From positions 1-64,000 of the forward strand of contig NZ_JALMUV010000039.1 in NCBI RefSeq assembly GCF_023155275.1: 64,000 nt of DNA. The letters are read 5' to 3'. The notes beneath the pieces were generated by a model, which worked only from the letters and a program-made list of their open reading frames with translations, made no database searches and was not told where the DNA came from. A program made the position numbers and the translations under genes. Source of the stretch: Streptomyces rhizoryzae. Lineage in GTDB: Bacteria > Actinomycetota > Actinomycetes > Streptomycetales > Streptomycetaceae. Shown here piece by piece: positions 9,468 to 19,990 of this stretch. How positions within the stretch are numbered: position 1 is the stretch's first letter; each line of letters begins with the position of its first letter.

Positions 9468-9505
9468 CTTAGCGCCGGTTTTCGTTCCGATGTTCCTCAG
9501 CCCCC
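9468..9505 (-). repeat. Tn3-family right terminal inverted repeat (38 bp)
   Basis: Reverse complement of the left repeat with one mismatch. It lies 91 bp upstream of the tnpA start, as usual for Tn3-family transposons that carry tnpA at one end. Confidence 0.93.
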
Positions 9506-9510
9506 GGTCT
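9506..9510. repeat. Target-site duplication GGTCT, right copy
   Basis: Second copy of the 5-bp duplication directly outside the right terminal repeat. The IS630 reading frame resumes at 9511. Confidence 0.92.
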
Positions 9511-10452
9511 GGCCGCTCTGAGCGACCGTGAGCGGTCCGGGCGGCCGCCGTCGTACACGCCGTTGCAGGTGGCCGAGGCCAAGGCGCTGGCCTGCCGGCT
9601 GCCTGCCGAGACCGGGGTACCGCTGGCGCGCTGGTCGTGCCCGGAGCTGGCCGCCGAGCTCGCCGCGCGCGGCATCACCGGCCCCGTCTCCGCCTCCACC
9701 GTGCGCCGCTGGCTGAGGGACGACGCGCTCAAGCCCTGGCAGCACCGCTCCTGGATCTTCATCACCGACCCCGGCTTCCGTGCCAAAGCCGGGCGTGTGC
9801 TGGACTTGTACGCCCGCACCTGGCAGGGCGTCCCGCTCGGCGCCGACGAGTACGTCATCAGCGCGGATGAGAAGACCTCGATCCAGGCGCGCTGCCGCTG
9901 CCACCCCACCCTCGCCCCGGGCCAGGCCCGCGCGATGCGGGTGAACCACACCTACGGCCGCGGCGGCGCGCTGGCCTACCTGGCCGCCTACGACGTCCAC
10001 GCCGTGCGGGTGTCCGGCCGCACCGAGCCCCGGACCGGCATCAACCCGTTCATGAACCTGGTCGCCCAGGTCGTGGGCCAGGAGCCGTACGCGAGCGCCA
10101 AGCGCGTGTTCTGGATCGTCGACAACGGCTCCTCCCACCGCGGGCAGAAGGCCGCCGACCGACTCGCCGCGGCGTTCCCGAACGCGGTGCTCGTGCACAC
10201 CCCGGTGCACCCCTCATGGCTGAACCAAGTGGAGATCTACTTCTCCGTAGTACAGCGCAAGGTTGTCTCACCCAACGACTTCACCGACCTGGCCCAGGTC
10301 ACCGACCGGCTCCGAGCCTTCGAAGACCGCTACAACGCCACGCACAGCCGTTCCAGTGGAAGTTCACCACCTCCGACCTGGACGATCTGCTGGCCAGGCT
10401 CGACCAGCACACCGCCGACCACCCAGAAGAATCCTCCGCCGCCGCAGCATGA
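9511..10452 (+). pseudogene. IS630-type transposase, 3' fragment (frameshifted near its end)
   Basis: Catalytic portion of the split IS630-type transposase, in frame with 1048-1322 once the Tn3 element is removed. It holds a second HTH (SASTVRRWLRDD) and the DDE triad: ADEKTSIQ (Asp), WIVDNGSSHRG (Asp) and HPSWLNQVEIYFS (Glu). Near 10341 one base is missing. The protein should continue YNATAQPFQWKFTTSDLDDL, which appears in the next frame and ends at 10452. The gene therefore has two independent lesions, the 8.2-kb insertion and this deletion. No slippery motif is present at the frameshift. Confidence 0.85.
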
Positions 10453-10487
10453 TCAACCCCCGAAGGATTTACGAAGCCAACCACTTA

Positions 10488-11380
10488 AAGCTCCTAACGC
10501 AACATTGGTAGTCGTGTCCTCCGGACGGATGCGCCGGTTGCTTGGGTATGGGCAAGCGGAACCCTCAACCCTGGCTGGTTGACGATGAGTTGTGGTCGAG
10601 AATCGAGCCGTTGCTGCCATCGAAACCCGATGGTCAGCGGCGGCCGGGGCGGAAGAAGGCGTTGGAGGACCGCAAGGTGCTGTGCGGCATCTTGTTCGTC
10701 CTCTACACCGGCATCCAGTGGGAATGGCTGCCCGGCGAGCTCGGGTTCGGCTCGGGGATGACCTGCTGGCGGCGGCTGCGGGACTGGAACAACGCCGGAG
10801 TGTGGCAGCGGCTGCACGAGGTGCTACTGGACGAACTGCGGGCCACCGAGCGCCTGGACTTGTCGCGGGCGGTGATCGACAGCTCCCACGTCCGGGCGCT
10901 CAAGGGCGGCCCAAAGCCGGACGGAGCCCGGTCGACCGAGGTCGGCCGGGCTCCAAACACCACGTGATCTGCGACGCCACAGGCATTCCGCTGGCTGTGA
11001 CGCTGACCGGGGGAAACCGCAACGATGTCACCCAGCTGATGCCCCTGCTGGAAGCGATCCCGTCCATCCGCGGCAAACGCGGCCGGCCCCGCAAGCGACC
11101 GAAGGAGGTCTACGCCGACCGAGGCTACGACCACGACTGCTACCGCCGCCAGGTCTGGGCAAAGGGCGGCAAGCCGGTCATCGCCCGACGCGGCACCGAA
11201 CACGGCTCCGGCCTGGGAACCAAGCGATGGGTCGTGGAACAAACGATCGCGCTCCTGCACTGGTTCGGCCGCCTGCGCATCCGTTGGGAAACTCGAGACG
11301 ACATCCACGAGGCGTTCCTCAAACTCGCCTGTTCACTGATCTGCTGGCGACGCCTGCAAAACACGTCGCGTTAGGAACTC
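10488..11380 (+). mobile_element. IS5-family insertion sequence, 893 bp
   Basis: 15-bp imperfect inverted repeats (10488-10502 and the complement of 11366-11380, 12 of 15 matching; shared core TCCTAACGC), flanked on both sides by TTA (10485-10487 and 11381-11383). It encodes a DDE transposase in two frames, the arrangement of the IS427 group. It separates the IS630 remnant from the chromosomal SDR gene. Confidence 0.8.
10548..11374 (+). CDS. IS5-family (IS427 group) transposase, OrfA/OrfB joined by -1 frameshift
   Basis: OrfA starts at ATG 10548 (or TTG 10542) and gives a DUF4096-type N-terminus (WLVDDELWSRIEPLLP) and the first catalytic Asp (AVIDSSHVRALKGGPK); it stops at 10967. OrfB lies in the -1 frame and carries VDRGRPGSKHHVI, YADRGYD (second Asp) and RWVVEQTIALLHWF (Glu), ending at 11374. 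At 10910-10916 the heptamer C CCA AAG, in the zero frame, fits the X XXY YYZ rule for -1 slippage, and shifting there yields PKAGRSPVDRGRPGSK, the expected family sequence. The fused protein would be about 275 residues, so the gene is probably functional rather than mutated. Confidence 0.8.
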
Positions 11381-11496
11381 TTAGCGTCGGGGTGGCCGCG
11401 CGTCGCACGCGGAGGCATGTCCTGGCGGGGCGGGCGCGGGCGTGCGCCGCCGGGCCCGCGCGGGGATCGCCTTCGCCGCTGATGAGGAGTTCTGCC

Positions 11497-12252
11497 ATGC
11501 CCGCTCGTACGCTCAAGGACAAGGTCGTCGTGGTCGGCGGCGCCTCCCGGAACCTCGGCGGCCTGATCAGCCGGCAGCTCGGTGAGCACGGGGCCAAGGT
11601 CGTCGTCCACTACAACAGCGACTCCTCGCGCGCCGACGCGGAGGAGACGGCCGCCGCGGTCAAGCAGGGCGGCGGCGACGCGGTGACCCACCAGGCCGAT
11701 CTGACGCGGGTGGCCGGGGTCGAGGGGCTCTTCGACGCGGCCGTGGACGCGTTCGGTCGGGTGGACGCGAGTGTGAACACCGCCGGCATGGTGATCAAGA
11801 AGCCGGTGACCGAGACCGCGGAGGACGAGTACGACCGGATGTTCGCGGTGAACTCCAAGGCCGCCTACTTCATGATGCGCGAGGCCGCCAAGCGCATCGA
11901 CCGGGACGGCTCGATCATCACCGTCGTCACTTCCCTGCTGGCCGCGTACACCGGCCTGTACTCGGTCTACGCCGGCAGCAAGGCACCCGTCGAGCACTTC
12001 ACCCGCGCGCTGTCCAGGGAACTCTTCGGGCGCAACATCAACGTCAACAACATCGCCCCGGGGCCGATGGACACCTCGTTCTTCTATCCGGCCGAGACCG
12101 ATGACTCCGTCGCCTATCACAAGTCCTCGTCGATGAACGGTGAGTTGACCAAGATCGAGGACATCGCTCCGCACGTGCTCTTCCTGCTGACGGACGGCTG
12201 GTGGCTCAACGGCCAGACGCTCTTCGTCAACGGCGGTTACACCACGCGCTGA
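11497..12252 (+). CDS. Short-chain dehydrogenase/reductase (SDR)
   Basis: 251-residue classical SDR: NAD(P)-binding motif GGASRNLGG near residues 13-21, NTAG near 90, catalytic Tyr158 and Lys162 in YAGSK, and a C-terminal NGQTLFVNGGY ending typical of the FabG-like branch. It likely oxidises or reduces a hydroxyl/keto substrate in the cytoplasm; the substrate is not predictable. ATG 11497 follows GAGGAG with good spacing; the open frame upstream is IS5-derived. The IS element lies only 117 bp upstream and may have replaced or altered the promoter. Confidence 0.88.
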   Translation: MPARTLKDKVVVVGGASRNLGGLISRQLGEHGAKVVVHYNSDSSRADAEETAAAVKQGGGDAVTHQADLTRVAGVEGLFDAAVDAFGRVDASVNTAGMVIKKPVTETAEDEYDRMFAVNSKAAYFMMREAAKRIDRDGSIITVVTSLLAAYTGLYSVYAGSKAPVEHFTRALSRELFGRNINVNNIAPGPMDTSFFYPAETDDSVAYHKSSSMNGELTKIEDIAPHVLFLLTDGWWLNGQTLFVNGGYTTR

Positions 12253-12318
12253 GGAGGCCGGGCAGGGGCCGGGCCGCGCCCCTGCCCCGTATCCGACTGC
12301 TCCGCCCGCCGCGCCCGT

Positions 12319-13197
12319 TCAGGCCGTCCCCGCCGCCCGGCGGAGCAGGGTGGTGAGGACGGGCCCGGTGTGCGTCCAGAGGAGGGCGCCGCCGGTGTCC
12401 GGTACCAGGTGGCGGCGGGCGCCGGGGATACGGGTGGCCAGGAGCGCGCCGTGGTCGGGGGAGTGGCTGGTGTCGTGCGTGCCGTACCAGAGGTCCACCG
12501 GGACGGCGATCCGGTCGAGCCGGAACGGCCAGCGGCCCATGGCCAGGACGGTGTCCCGGGCGTAACCGGCCGCCGCTCCCCGGGCGAAGCCCTCGTCCAG
12601 TGCGCGGCGGTAGGCGGCCGCGAAGTGCGGCTCCCGATAGACGGCGAGGTCGCAGTCGGGGCTGTTCCCGTGTACGAGGTGCCGCATCGCGTCCGCCGTG
12701 AAGCCCCCGAAGAACGTCTCGGCACCGGCCGGGTCGGTGGCCGTCCGCTCGACCAGCGCTCGTATCTCGGGTGGCAGCGCGGCGGCGAACTCCGGTGCGG
12801 CGACCTCGTCGGCTCCGGAGACCAGCGCCACCGCGCCGGCCACCCCCGCTTCCGCGCAGGCCAGCGCGAAGGGCGCGCCCTGGGAGTTGCCGATCAGGGG
12901 AGGGCGACCCAGACCGCGTACGGCCGCCAGGTGCGCGAGGTCGGCGGCGAAATCCGCGAAGCCGCGGCCGGGCAGCGGTGAGGAGGCTCCCAGGCCCGGG
13001 CGGTCGACGGACACCAGCCGTATGCCGAGGGCCGCGACCGCGTCCGGGCCGCAGCCCAGCCACCGGCTCGTTGCCGCACCGGGACACAGCAGTACCGGAA
13101 TGCCATCCTCCGGGCCCCACTCGGCCCAGCCGAGCAACCGGCCGTCGGGCAGGGGCGTTTCACCGAGGCGGGCGGGGGCGGTGACATAGGTGTTCAT
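12319..13197 (-). CDS. Alpha/beta hydrolase
   Basis: 292 residues. The nucleophile elbow GNSQG (Ser105) departs from the common GxSxG with hydrophobic residues; CPGAATSRW forms the oxyanion region and DRPGLGASS is the usual strand-4 motif. A helical cap lies at about 130-210, an Asp candidate in YGTHDTSHSPDHG, and the catalytic His probably lies in that stretch or in LLWTHTG. It belongs to the broad prolyl-aminopeptidase/proline-iminopeptidase-like hydrolases; the substrate is unknown. The start is MNTYV at 13197, with MAIMNTYV at 13206 as alternative. It converges on the SDR gene. Confidence 0.85.
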   Translation of the reverse strand: MNTYVTAPARLGETPLPDGRLLGWAEWGPEDGIPVLLCPGAATSRWLGCGPDAVAALGIRLVSVDRPGLGASSPLPGRGFADFAADLAHLAAVRGLGRPPLIGNSQGAPFALACAEAGVAGAVALVSGADEVAAPEFAAALPPEIRALVERTATDPAGAETFFGGFTADAMRHLVHGNSPDCDLAVYREPHFAAAYRRALDEGFARGAAAGYARDTVLAMGRWPFRLDRIAVPVDLWYGTHDTSHSPDHGALLATRIPGARRHLVPDTGGALLWTHTGPVLTTLLRRAAGTA

Positions 13198-13325
13198 GAT
13201 CGCCATGATGCGGACCGCCCGGCCCCGGCCGCACGGCATTTTCGGCGAGCCGCCGGTGCGGGGCGCGTGCGGCGGGCGCGGGGCGGTGCCGGGCGGGAAG
13301 CGGCGGACGTCCGACCCGTACGGCG

Positions 13326-13802
13326 TCACGCTGCCGGAGGCTGCTCCTCCGCCGTGCCGGGGGCGCGCCCTCCGTAGACGCTCAGGCCGTAGATGGCCAG
13401 CACGTCCAGCGCGATGATCAGCACCGACCACACCGGGTACGCGGGGAGGAAGAACATCTGGGCGAAGGCGTTGAGGCCCAGGACCACGACGCCGAACCAG
13501 CGGGCCGCCTCCGATCCCGTCGAGAGCACGCCGCCCGCGGCCGCGCCTTGCAGGATCCCCAGCGCGAGCATCAGCCAGCCGAAGGACCGCAGATCGCCCA
13601 GGACGAACTGGGCATTGCCCACGAAAATGCGGGAGTTGACGATCGCCGCGATGCCGTCGAGGCCGTTGAAGAGCGCCAGCAGCGCCAGCATCACCCCGGC
13701 GAACATCACCAGTCCGTGGGGCTCGCCCCCGGCGGCCGGTGCCGCCGCTCTCCCGTAGCCCGGGTGGGGTGTACCGGACGGATGGCCGGTCGCTGAAGTC
13801 AT
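13326..13802 (-). CDS. DUF7144-type membrane protein
   Basis: 158 residues with a hydrophilic Gly/Pro/Ala-rich N-terminus (1-30) and four predicted membrane helices: about 32-52 (LVMFAGVMLALLALFNGLDG), 75-95, 101-120 and 125-145. The pattern and the NSRIFVG region match small streptomycete membrane proteins often annotated DUF7144. GGAGGTTCCC directly before ATG 13802 fixes the start. Function unknown. Its neighbours are other membrane and stress proteins. Confidence 0.75.
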   Translation of the reverse strand: MTSATGHPSGTPHPGYGRAAAPAAGGEPHGLVMFAGVMLALLALFNGLDGIAAIVNSRIFVGNAQFVLGDLRSFGWLMLALGILQGAAAGGVLSTGSEAARWFGVVVLGLNAFAQMFFLPAYPVWSVLIIALDVLAIYGLSVYGGRAPGTAEEQPPAA

Positions 13803-13983
13803 GGGAACCTCCGTGGTCGAGGGCTGCGCCGCCTCCGGCGCGGGGCCGACCGGGCCGGGACGGGCGCGTCCGCGCGCGCCGCGCCGGACCGTCGCGCCTC
13901 CGTACGCCCGGACCGGGCACGTCACTCGGGGCAGCCGTCCATTTCAGCGTCGCAGGGACGGTCCCGGGCCGCCACCGCTTCCG

Positions 13984-14559
13984 TCACTGCTGGCGGTGGC
14001 GCCAGCCGTCGTCCGCCTCCGCCCACTCCTTCTCCCACTGGGCGTAGCGCCGGCGGTTCAGCAGCCGGACGCCGGCCCGGTGCACGCCGAACACCAGCAG
14101 ACCGGTGCCGGACGCGGCCACACTGCCCGCCACCACGCTCTCGGCCAGCGAGTCGGTGGGGTTGCCGGGGTCCCGTACGAGCGCCCCGCCGCGGTCCAGC
14201 CAGACGGTCGTCCGGTCCCCGACGTGCACCCCGGTCGGCACCGTCGTCTCACCGGACCGTACGGAGTGGTCCGCGGCGCTCCAGCGGACCACCGCCTGCG
14301 CCCGGCCGCCCGTGCTGCTCCCGCTGTCGACACCGATCCGGGCCGCGGGCTCCTTCGCCACCACCGCCGGGACGGCGTGCCACCCGGCGCTCTGCCGGTG
14401 CGCCGCCGCGTCCACCGCGTCCGCGGTCAGCACGCCCGCCGCCGGCGCCGCCACGGCGATCAGCGCCCCCGCGACCAGCGCCATCCACGACTGGGCCACA
14501 TCCGTGCCCCGCCGCAGCGGACCGCGCCGCCAGGGCGGCCGGAGCTTCCCGAAAGGCAT
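13984..14559 (-). CDS. Rv1733c-like membrane protein
   Basis: 191 residues. RRGTDVAQSWMALVAGALIA forms the first membrane helix (about 17-42), then an extracytoplasmic domain with DRTTVWLDRGG, then a second helix near 140-160 (VVAGSVAASGTGLLVFG) and a charged C-terminus. This two-helix layout is that of the Rv1733c family; Rv1733c of M. tuberculosis belongs to the DosR dormancy regulon. The start is chosen at MPFGKLR (14559) because the family begins near there; an ATG at 14625 is possible. Divergent from ftsH. Biochemical role unknown. Confidence 0.78.
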   Translation of the reverse strand: MPFGKLRPPWRRGPLRRGTDVAQSWMALVAGALIAVAAPAAGVLTADAVDAAAHRQSAGWHAVPAVVAKEPAARIGVDSGSSTGGRAQAVVRWSAADHSVRSGETTVPTGVHVGDRTTVWLDRGGALVRDPGNPTDSLAESVVAGSVAASGTGLLVFGVHRAGVRLLNRRRYAQWEKEWAEADDGWRHRQQ

Positions 14560-14693
14560 CACGCACGCACCCCCTTCGCCTGCACTTCGAGCGTCGCACA
14601 TCTCCCCCCTCCGCTCCCACGCCACCGCCGCCGCCCCGCCCTGCGGAACCCGCCCGGAACGCGGATCGTGGAAGGAGAACCCCAGGAGCCGAC

Positions 14694-16672
<1,979 letters not shown>

Positions 16673-16685
<13 letters not shown>

Positions 16686-17806
16686 CGGCCGCGGGACCCG
16701 GGCCGCCCGGCCCCGGGCCGGTCCGCGTACCGCAGCAGCGCGCCCACCCCGTCCCGCAGCCGGAGCCGCCGCTCCGGTACGAGGACCAGCTCCGCACCCG
16801 TGCCCACCAGGGCCCGGGCCAGCGCGGCGTCGGCGTGCTCCCGCCGCACCGGACCGACCCCGTACGACCGCAGCTCGCCCTCGGTGAGCGCCAGTTGGGC
16901 CGGCTCCGGGCCCACCCACAGGTCCGGGGGCGGCGCGCGGCGTTCGGAGGCGAAGAGCGCGCCGACCTGTCCCCGCTGGAGCGCCGCCAGGGTGGCCGGC
17001 AGCCCTTCAGCGGCCGCCCCGCGCAGTGCCCGCTGGGTGAGGAAGGCGTCCACCAGCGCCTCGTCACGGGCCGCCAGCCGGCCGCTGAACAGTTCGTCGA
17101 GCCGGTGCTCCAGCAGCGCCCGGCCCGGTCGCGGCGCCCCGCCCGGCCCCACGGCCGTCAGCCGCCCGCGCAGCCTGGCCGGGAGCCGGCGGGCCAGGAT
17201 CCCGCGGGCCCAGGTGTCGCCGGCCAGCACCAGGGTGTCCGCACCGAGGTGGTGGGCCTGCGCCGCGAGCCGCCGGCCCCACCGTTCCGCCGCCCGCGGC
17301 CACTCGGCGACCGGAATGCGCTCCTCGCACCGCTCGCCGGGCGCCACCCTCGTCAGCGGCCACCTGCCCGCCTCGGACTCGATCCGGACCCGGCCGCGGG
17401 CATCCGTCGAATGCCGCCCCGCGTAGTGGACGTAGGCGGCCACGTACGGGATCTCGGGCGCGTGCTGGGCGATCAGCGGCATGGTGTCCGGCAGCGCGCC
17501 GAAGTGGGCGGTGTCCCGTACCGGCGGAACCGGAAGTTCCCCTTGCAGCACCAGGGCGCCGTGCGCGGTGAACACCGCCTGGCCGTGCAGCCCCGGCACC
17601 TCGGCATCGCTGCCCACCGTGCCGGCCAGCGCCGCGAGCGAGTTCTCGTCGGCGCCCTCGGCCACCAGGGCGTCGCGCAACCGCCGCCACCGCAGCGCCA
17701 GGGCGGCGTCCGGATCGCCCGGGGCGCCGGCCCGCGAGGTGTCCACGTAGACGGACGCGAACGGGCCCGGCTGCCGGTAGAGCGGTTCCAGGAAGGACAG
17801 TCGCAT
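16673..17806 (-). CDS. Rv2629-like (baeRF/Vms1-eRF1 fold) protein
   Basis: 377 residues. Starts MRLSFLEPLYRQPGPFASVY, the signature of the bacterial eRF1-related group that includes Rv2629 of M. tuberculosis, a DosR-regulon protein. The central part includes VLAGDTWARGIL and a segment with RRLPARLRGRL; the C-terminal part (LVLVPERRLRLRDGVGALLRY) matches the L7Ae-like domain. Members are thought to act at ribosomes in hibernation or rescue. No catalytic residue can be assigned here. ATG 17806 is preceded by a GGTGGTGG stretch. The 3' end overlaps that of ftsH. Confidence 0.82.
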
Positions 17807-18004
17807 CGCCACCACCAGGACGGCCGGCGGGCGGAACAGCCCGCCGGGCGCCGTCTCACCGGCCCCGCGCGGGCGCCGCCGCCCCTCCACTCCAGCATGC
17901 CCCCACCCGGCCCGCGGCGAGCGAGAATCGAGGAGAGGGCGGGTGCGCGACGGCGGCCCTCCGCAGGGCCCCGCATCGCCCCTGAGCAGGGAAGGTGACG
18001 CCCG

Positions 18005-18475
18005 ATGATGTTCTGGTACGGCCACGGCGGGGGCTGGGGATGGCCTGCCGCGATGCTCGGCATGGTGCTGTTCTGGGCCTTGGTGATCACGGTCGGCATC
18101 CTGGTCTTCCGCGCCCTGGCCCGCCCGGGGCCGCACGGCGGCGACGAGCCGGGCCGCGGCTCCCCGGGCCGGCACCCCGGCGCCGGGCCAGGCGCCGAGC
18201 AGATCCTCGCCGAGCGCTACGCCCGCGGCGAGATCGAGGACGAGGAGTACCACCGGCGGCTGGCCGTCCTCCGCACCGCCGCGCAGGCGGGCGCGCAGCG
18301 GGGGGCGACCGGGAGCGGTGGCGCCGCGCGCGGTTGGGCCGGGCGCGGCGGGGAGGGAGGACCGGGGGCACCAGGAGGGCCCCGGGGACCGGGCGAGCCG
18401 GCCGGTCCGGGCGGTCCGGGCGAGGCGGCGGGTCCGGGTGGGGAGCGGGGCGGCGCGCCGCCGCCACCGGCTTGA
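18005..18475 (+). CDS. SHOCT-domain membrane protein
   Basis: 156 residues: a Trp/Gly-rich start (MMFWYGHGGGWGWP), one membrane helix (about 16-37), and a SHOCT motif at about 61-85 (AEQILAERYARGEIEDEEYH), usually an oligomerisation or membrane-targeting module. A long Gly/Pro-rich low-complexity tail follows. Small SHOCT proteins are common beside transport and stress genes, with no defined activity. The start is ATG 18005, after GGAAGG at 17989. Confidence 0.8.
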   Translation: MMFWYGHGGGWGWPAAMLGMVLFWALVITVGILVFRALARPGPHGGDEPGRGSPGRHPGAGPGAEQILAERYARGEIEDEEYHRRLAVLRTAAQAGAQRGATGSGGAARGWAGRGGEGGPGAPGGPRGPGEPAGPGGPGEAAGPGGERGGAPPPPA

Positions 18476-18555
18476 CCGGTTCGACGGCCCCGGGCCCGCA
18501 CCGCGATACCCGCTACCCGGTGGAGTTCCCGCCTGCGCCCTCGCTGCCCGCCACG

Positions 18556-19110
18556 TCAGTGCAACTCCGCCTTGACCACCACGATGGCCAGCCCGAGCAC
18601 CAGGTTGACCACGGCGGACACCACGACCAGCCGCCGGGACGCACCGGCCCGGACCGCGGCCGTCGTCCCCCAGCCGATCTGCTGGGCCACGGCGACGGAC
18701 AGCGCGAACCACGCGGTGCCCGCCAGGTCCAGCCGCAGCAGCGGACTGACCGCCACCGCGGCGGCCGGGGCCACCGCCGCCTGCGCGATCGGCCACTCAT
18801 GCCCCGCCACCCGGCGGACCGCGCCCCACGTCAGGTCCCGGTACGACGCCAGCGCGCCGACGAGGTGGGCGTAGACGTGTCCGGCCCAGAGCACCAGCCC
18901 GGTGACGAGCAGCAGCACGATCAGCCCAAGCCGGGGGAACGGGCCGAAGGTGGCGGTCCCGGCCACCACGGCTGCGGCCTGCAACGACCCGTAGACCGCG
19001 CCCCCGTAGTCGGCCCGCGCCGCCCCGTCCCGCTTCCGTCCCCCGCCGCCCGCACGGGCGTCGGCGCGGAGGCGATCCGCCATGCCGGTCACCCGTTCCC
19101 TACCGGCCAT
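18556..19110 (-). CDS. Four-helix membrane protein, unknown function
   Basis: 184 residues. A basic N-terminus (1-35) and four hydrophobic segments (about 40-58, 60-85, 105-130, 145-180), with YGSLQAAAVVAG at the first helix and GHVYAHLVGA after the second. The family is recurrent in streptomycetes but I know no function. The start could be 19110 or the internal ATG at 19083 (MADRLRA). A 16-bp tandem repeat lies just upstream. Confidence 0.72.
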   Translation of the reverse strand: MAGRERVTGMADRLRADARAGGGGRKRDGAARADYGGAVYGSLQAAAVVAGTATFGPFPRLGLIVLLLVTGLVLWAGHVYAHLVGALASYRDLTWGAVRRVAGHEWPIAQAAVAPAAAVAVSPLLRLDLAGTAWFALSVAVAQQIGWGTTAAVRAGASRRLVVVSAVVNLVLGLAIVVVKAELH

Positions 19111-19140
19111 TCGTTCCTACCGGTTACCAGCGGTGGTTCC

Positions 19141-19172
19141 CAGAGTCTGATGACGCCAGAGTCTGATGACGA
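19141..19172. repeat. 16-bp direct repeat, two copies
   Basis: CAGAGTCTGATGACG occurs at 19141 and 19157 back to back, 30 bp upstream of the membrane-protein start. It may be a regulator site or replication slippage. Confidence 0.6.
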
Positions 19173-19334
19173 TCGCGGTCCCTGTCGTTCTCCCGCGATC
19201 AGTTTCGTTATCCTCCCTGGCGGCCGGGTGGGGAAGGGCCGGACGGGCCAGAGCCCGGGAGCCGTTGGGGCAGGGTGCTCGGCCGGGCGCCGACGGGGAG
19301 CCGCTTCCCGGAGGGTACGGCTGTCGGATCACCG

Positions 19335-19931
19335 TCAGTGGCGGTCCGGGGCGCCCCGCGGTACGGCGAACGCGGTGAGCACCGCCGCACCGGGGGAGAG
19401 GCCGGCCCAGCCGCCGGGCACGGTCAGCACCGCCACCCCCGAGGTCGGGAACTTCTCCCGGGCCCGCTCCAGCGCCTCCGCCTCGCCCGCGCCGGCCAGC
19501 ATCAGCACCAGCTCCTGTACGGCCGGCCGGTGGCCGATCAGCAGGGCGGTCCGCCACCGGTCGGGGAGTCCGCGCACCACGTCGAGCAGGACCGACGCGC
19601 TCGCCCCGTAGACCCGCGGTTCGAAGACGACCTCTGGTGCGGGGCCCAGCTCCGCCGCGACCCGTTCCCACGTCTCCCGGGTCCGCCGGGACGTCGAGCA
19701 GACCACCACCTCGGGCTCGCAGCCCGCTGCGCGCAGCCACCGCCCGGCCGCGGGGGCGTCCCGGCGGCCCCGCCCCGCGAGCGGCCGCTCGTGATCCGGC
19801 ACGCCCGCCGGCCAGGCCGACTTCGCATGGCGCAGCACGATCAGACGGGCGGCCCCGGGCGTCGCCGCCGGCGGTGCGGGCGCCCGGCGGGCCGCTGCCG
19901 CGGCGGACGCTCCCTCGGCACAGTCATCCAT
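19335..19931 (-). CDS. SixA-like histidine phosphatase
   Basis: 198 residues with the histidine-phosphatase core: RHG-type motif LRHAKSAW (catalytic His about residue 35), then PDHERPLAGRGRRDA, CSTSRRTRETW and IGHRPAVQEL (second His). This is the short SixA branch, which dephosphorylates phosphohistidine in proteins or small phosphoesters. An Ala-rich N-terminal extension of ~28 residues precedes the core. The start is MDDCAEG at 19931; MGRVPLM at 19949 is an alternative. Confidence 0.85.
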   Translation of the reverse strand: MDDCAEGASAAAAARRAPAPPAATPGAARLIVLRHAKSAWPAGVPDHERPLAGRGRRDAPAAGRWLRAAGCEPEVVVCSTSRRTRETWERVAAELGPAPEVVFEPRVYGASASVLLDVVRGLPDRWRTALLIGHRPAVQELVLMLAGAGEAEALERAREKFPTSGVAVLTVPGGWAGLSPGAAVLTAFAVPRGAPDRH

Positions 19932-19990
19932 CAACGGGACCCTACCCATGAGCCCCCTCGTCCTCCCGGCAGCCGTGCCCCGGCGCCCGG

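Larger units (their letters stand above)
1323..9505. mobile_element. Tn3-family transposon, 8,183 bp
   Basis: Bounded by 38-bp inverted repeats that begin GGGGGCTGAG and contain GGAACGAAAAC and GCTAAG, both characteristic of Tn3-family ends. It is flanked by 5-bp duplications GGTCT and inserted in an IS630-type transposase gene. Order from left: recombination site, tyrosine recombinase (+), VOC-protein remnant (-), 765-residue lectin-like protein (-), decayed IS630-type transposase (+), tnpA pseudogene (-). With tnpA broken, the element is probably immobile unless a transposase is supplied in trans. The tyrosine recombinase in place of a serine resolvase recalls the TnpI class (Tn4430, Tn5401). 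Confidence 0.92.

Noticed and set aside
9394..10490. Similarity between the stretch near the tnpA start (9394-9437) and that after the IS630 fragment (10448-10490): GATCAAC, CGAAGG, AACCACTT in order
   Set aside because: Matches are short and interrupted by unequal gaps; not enough to call a repeat or a transposon end.
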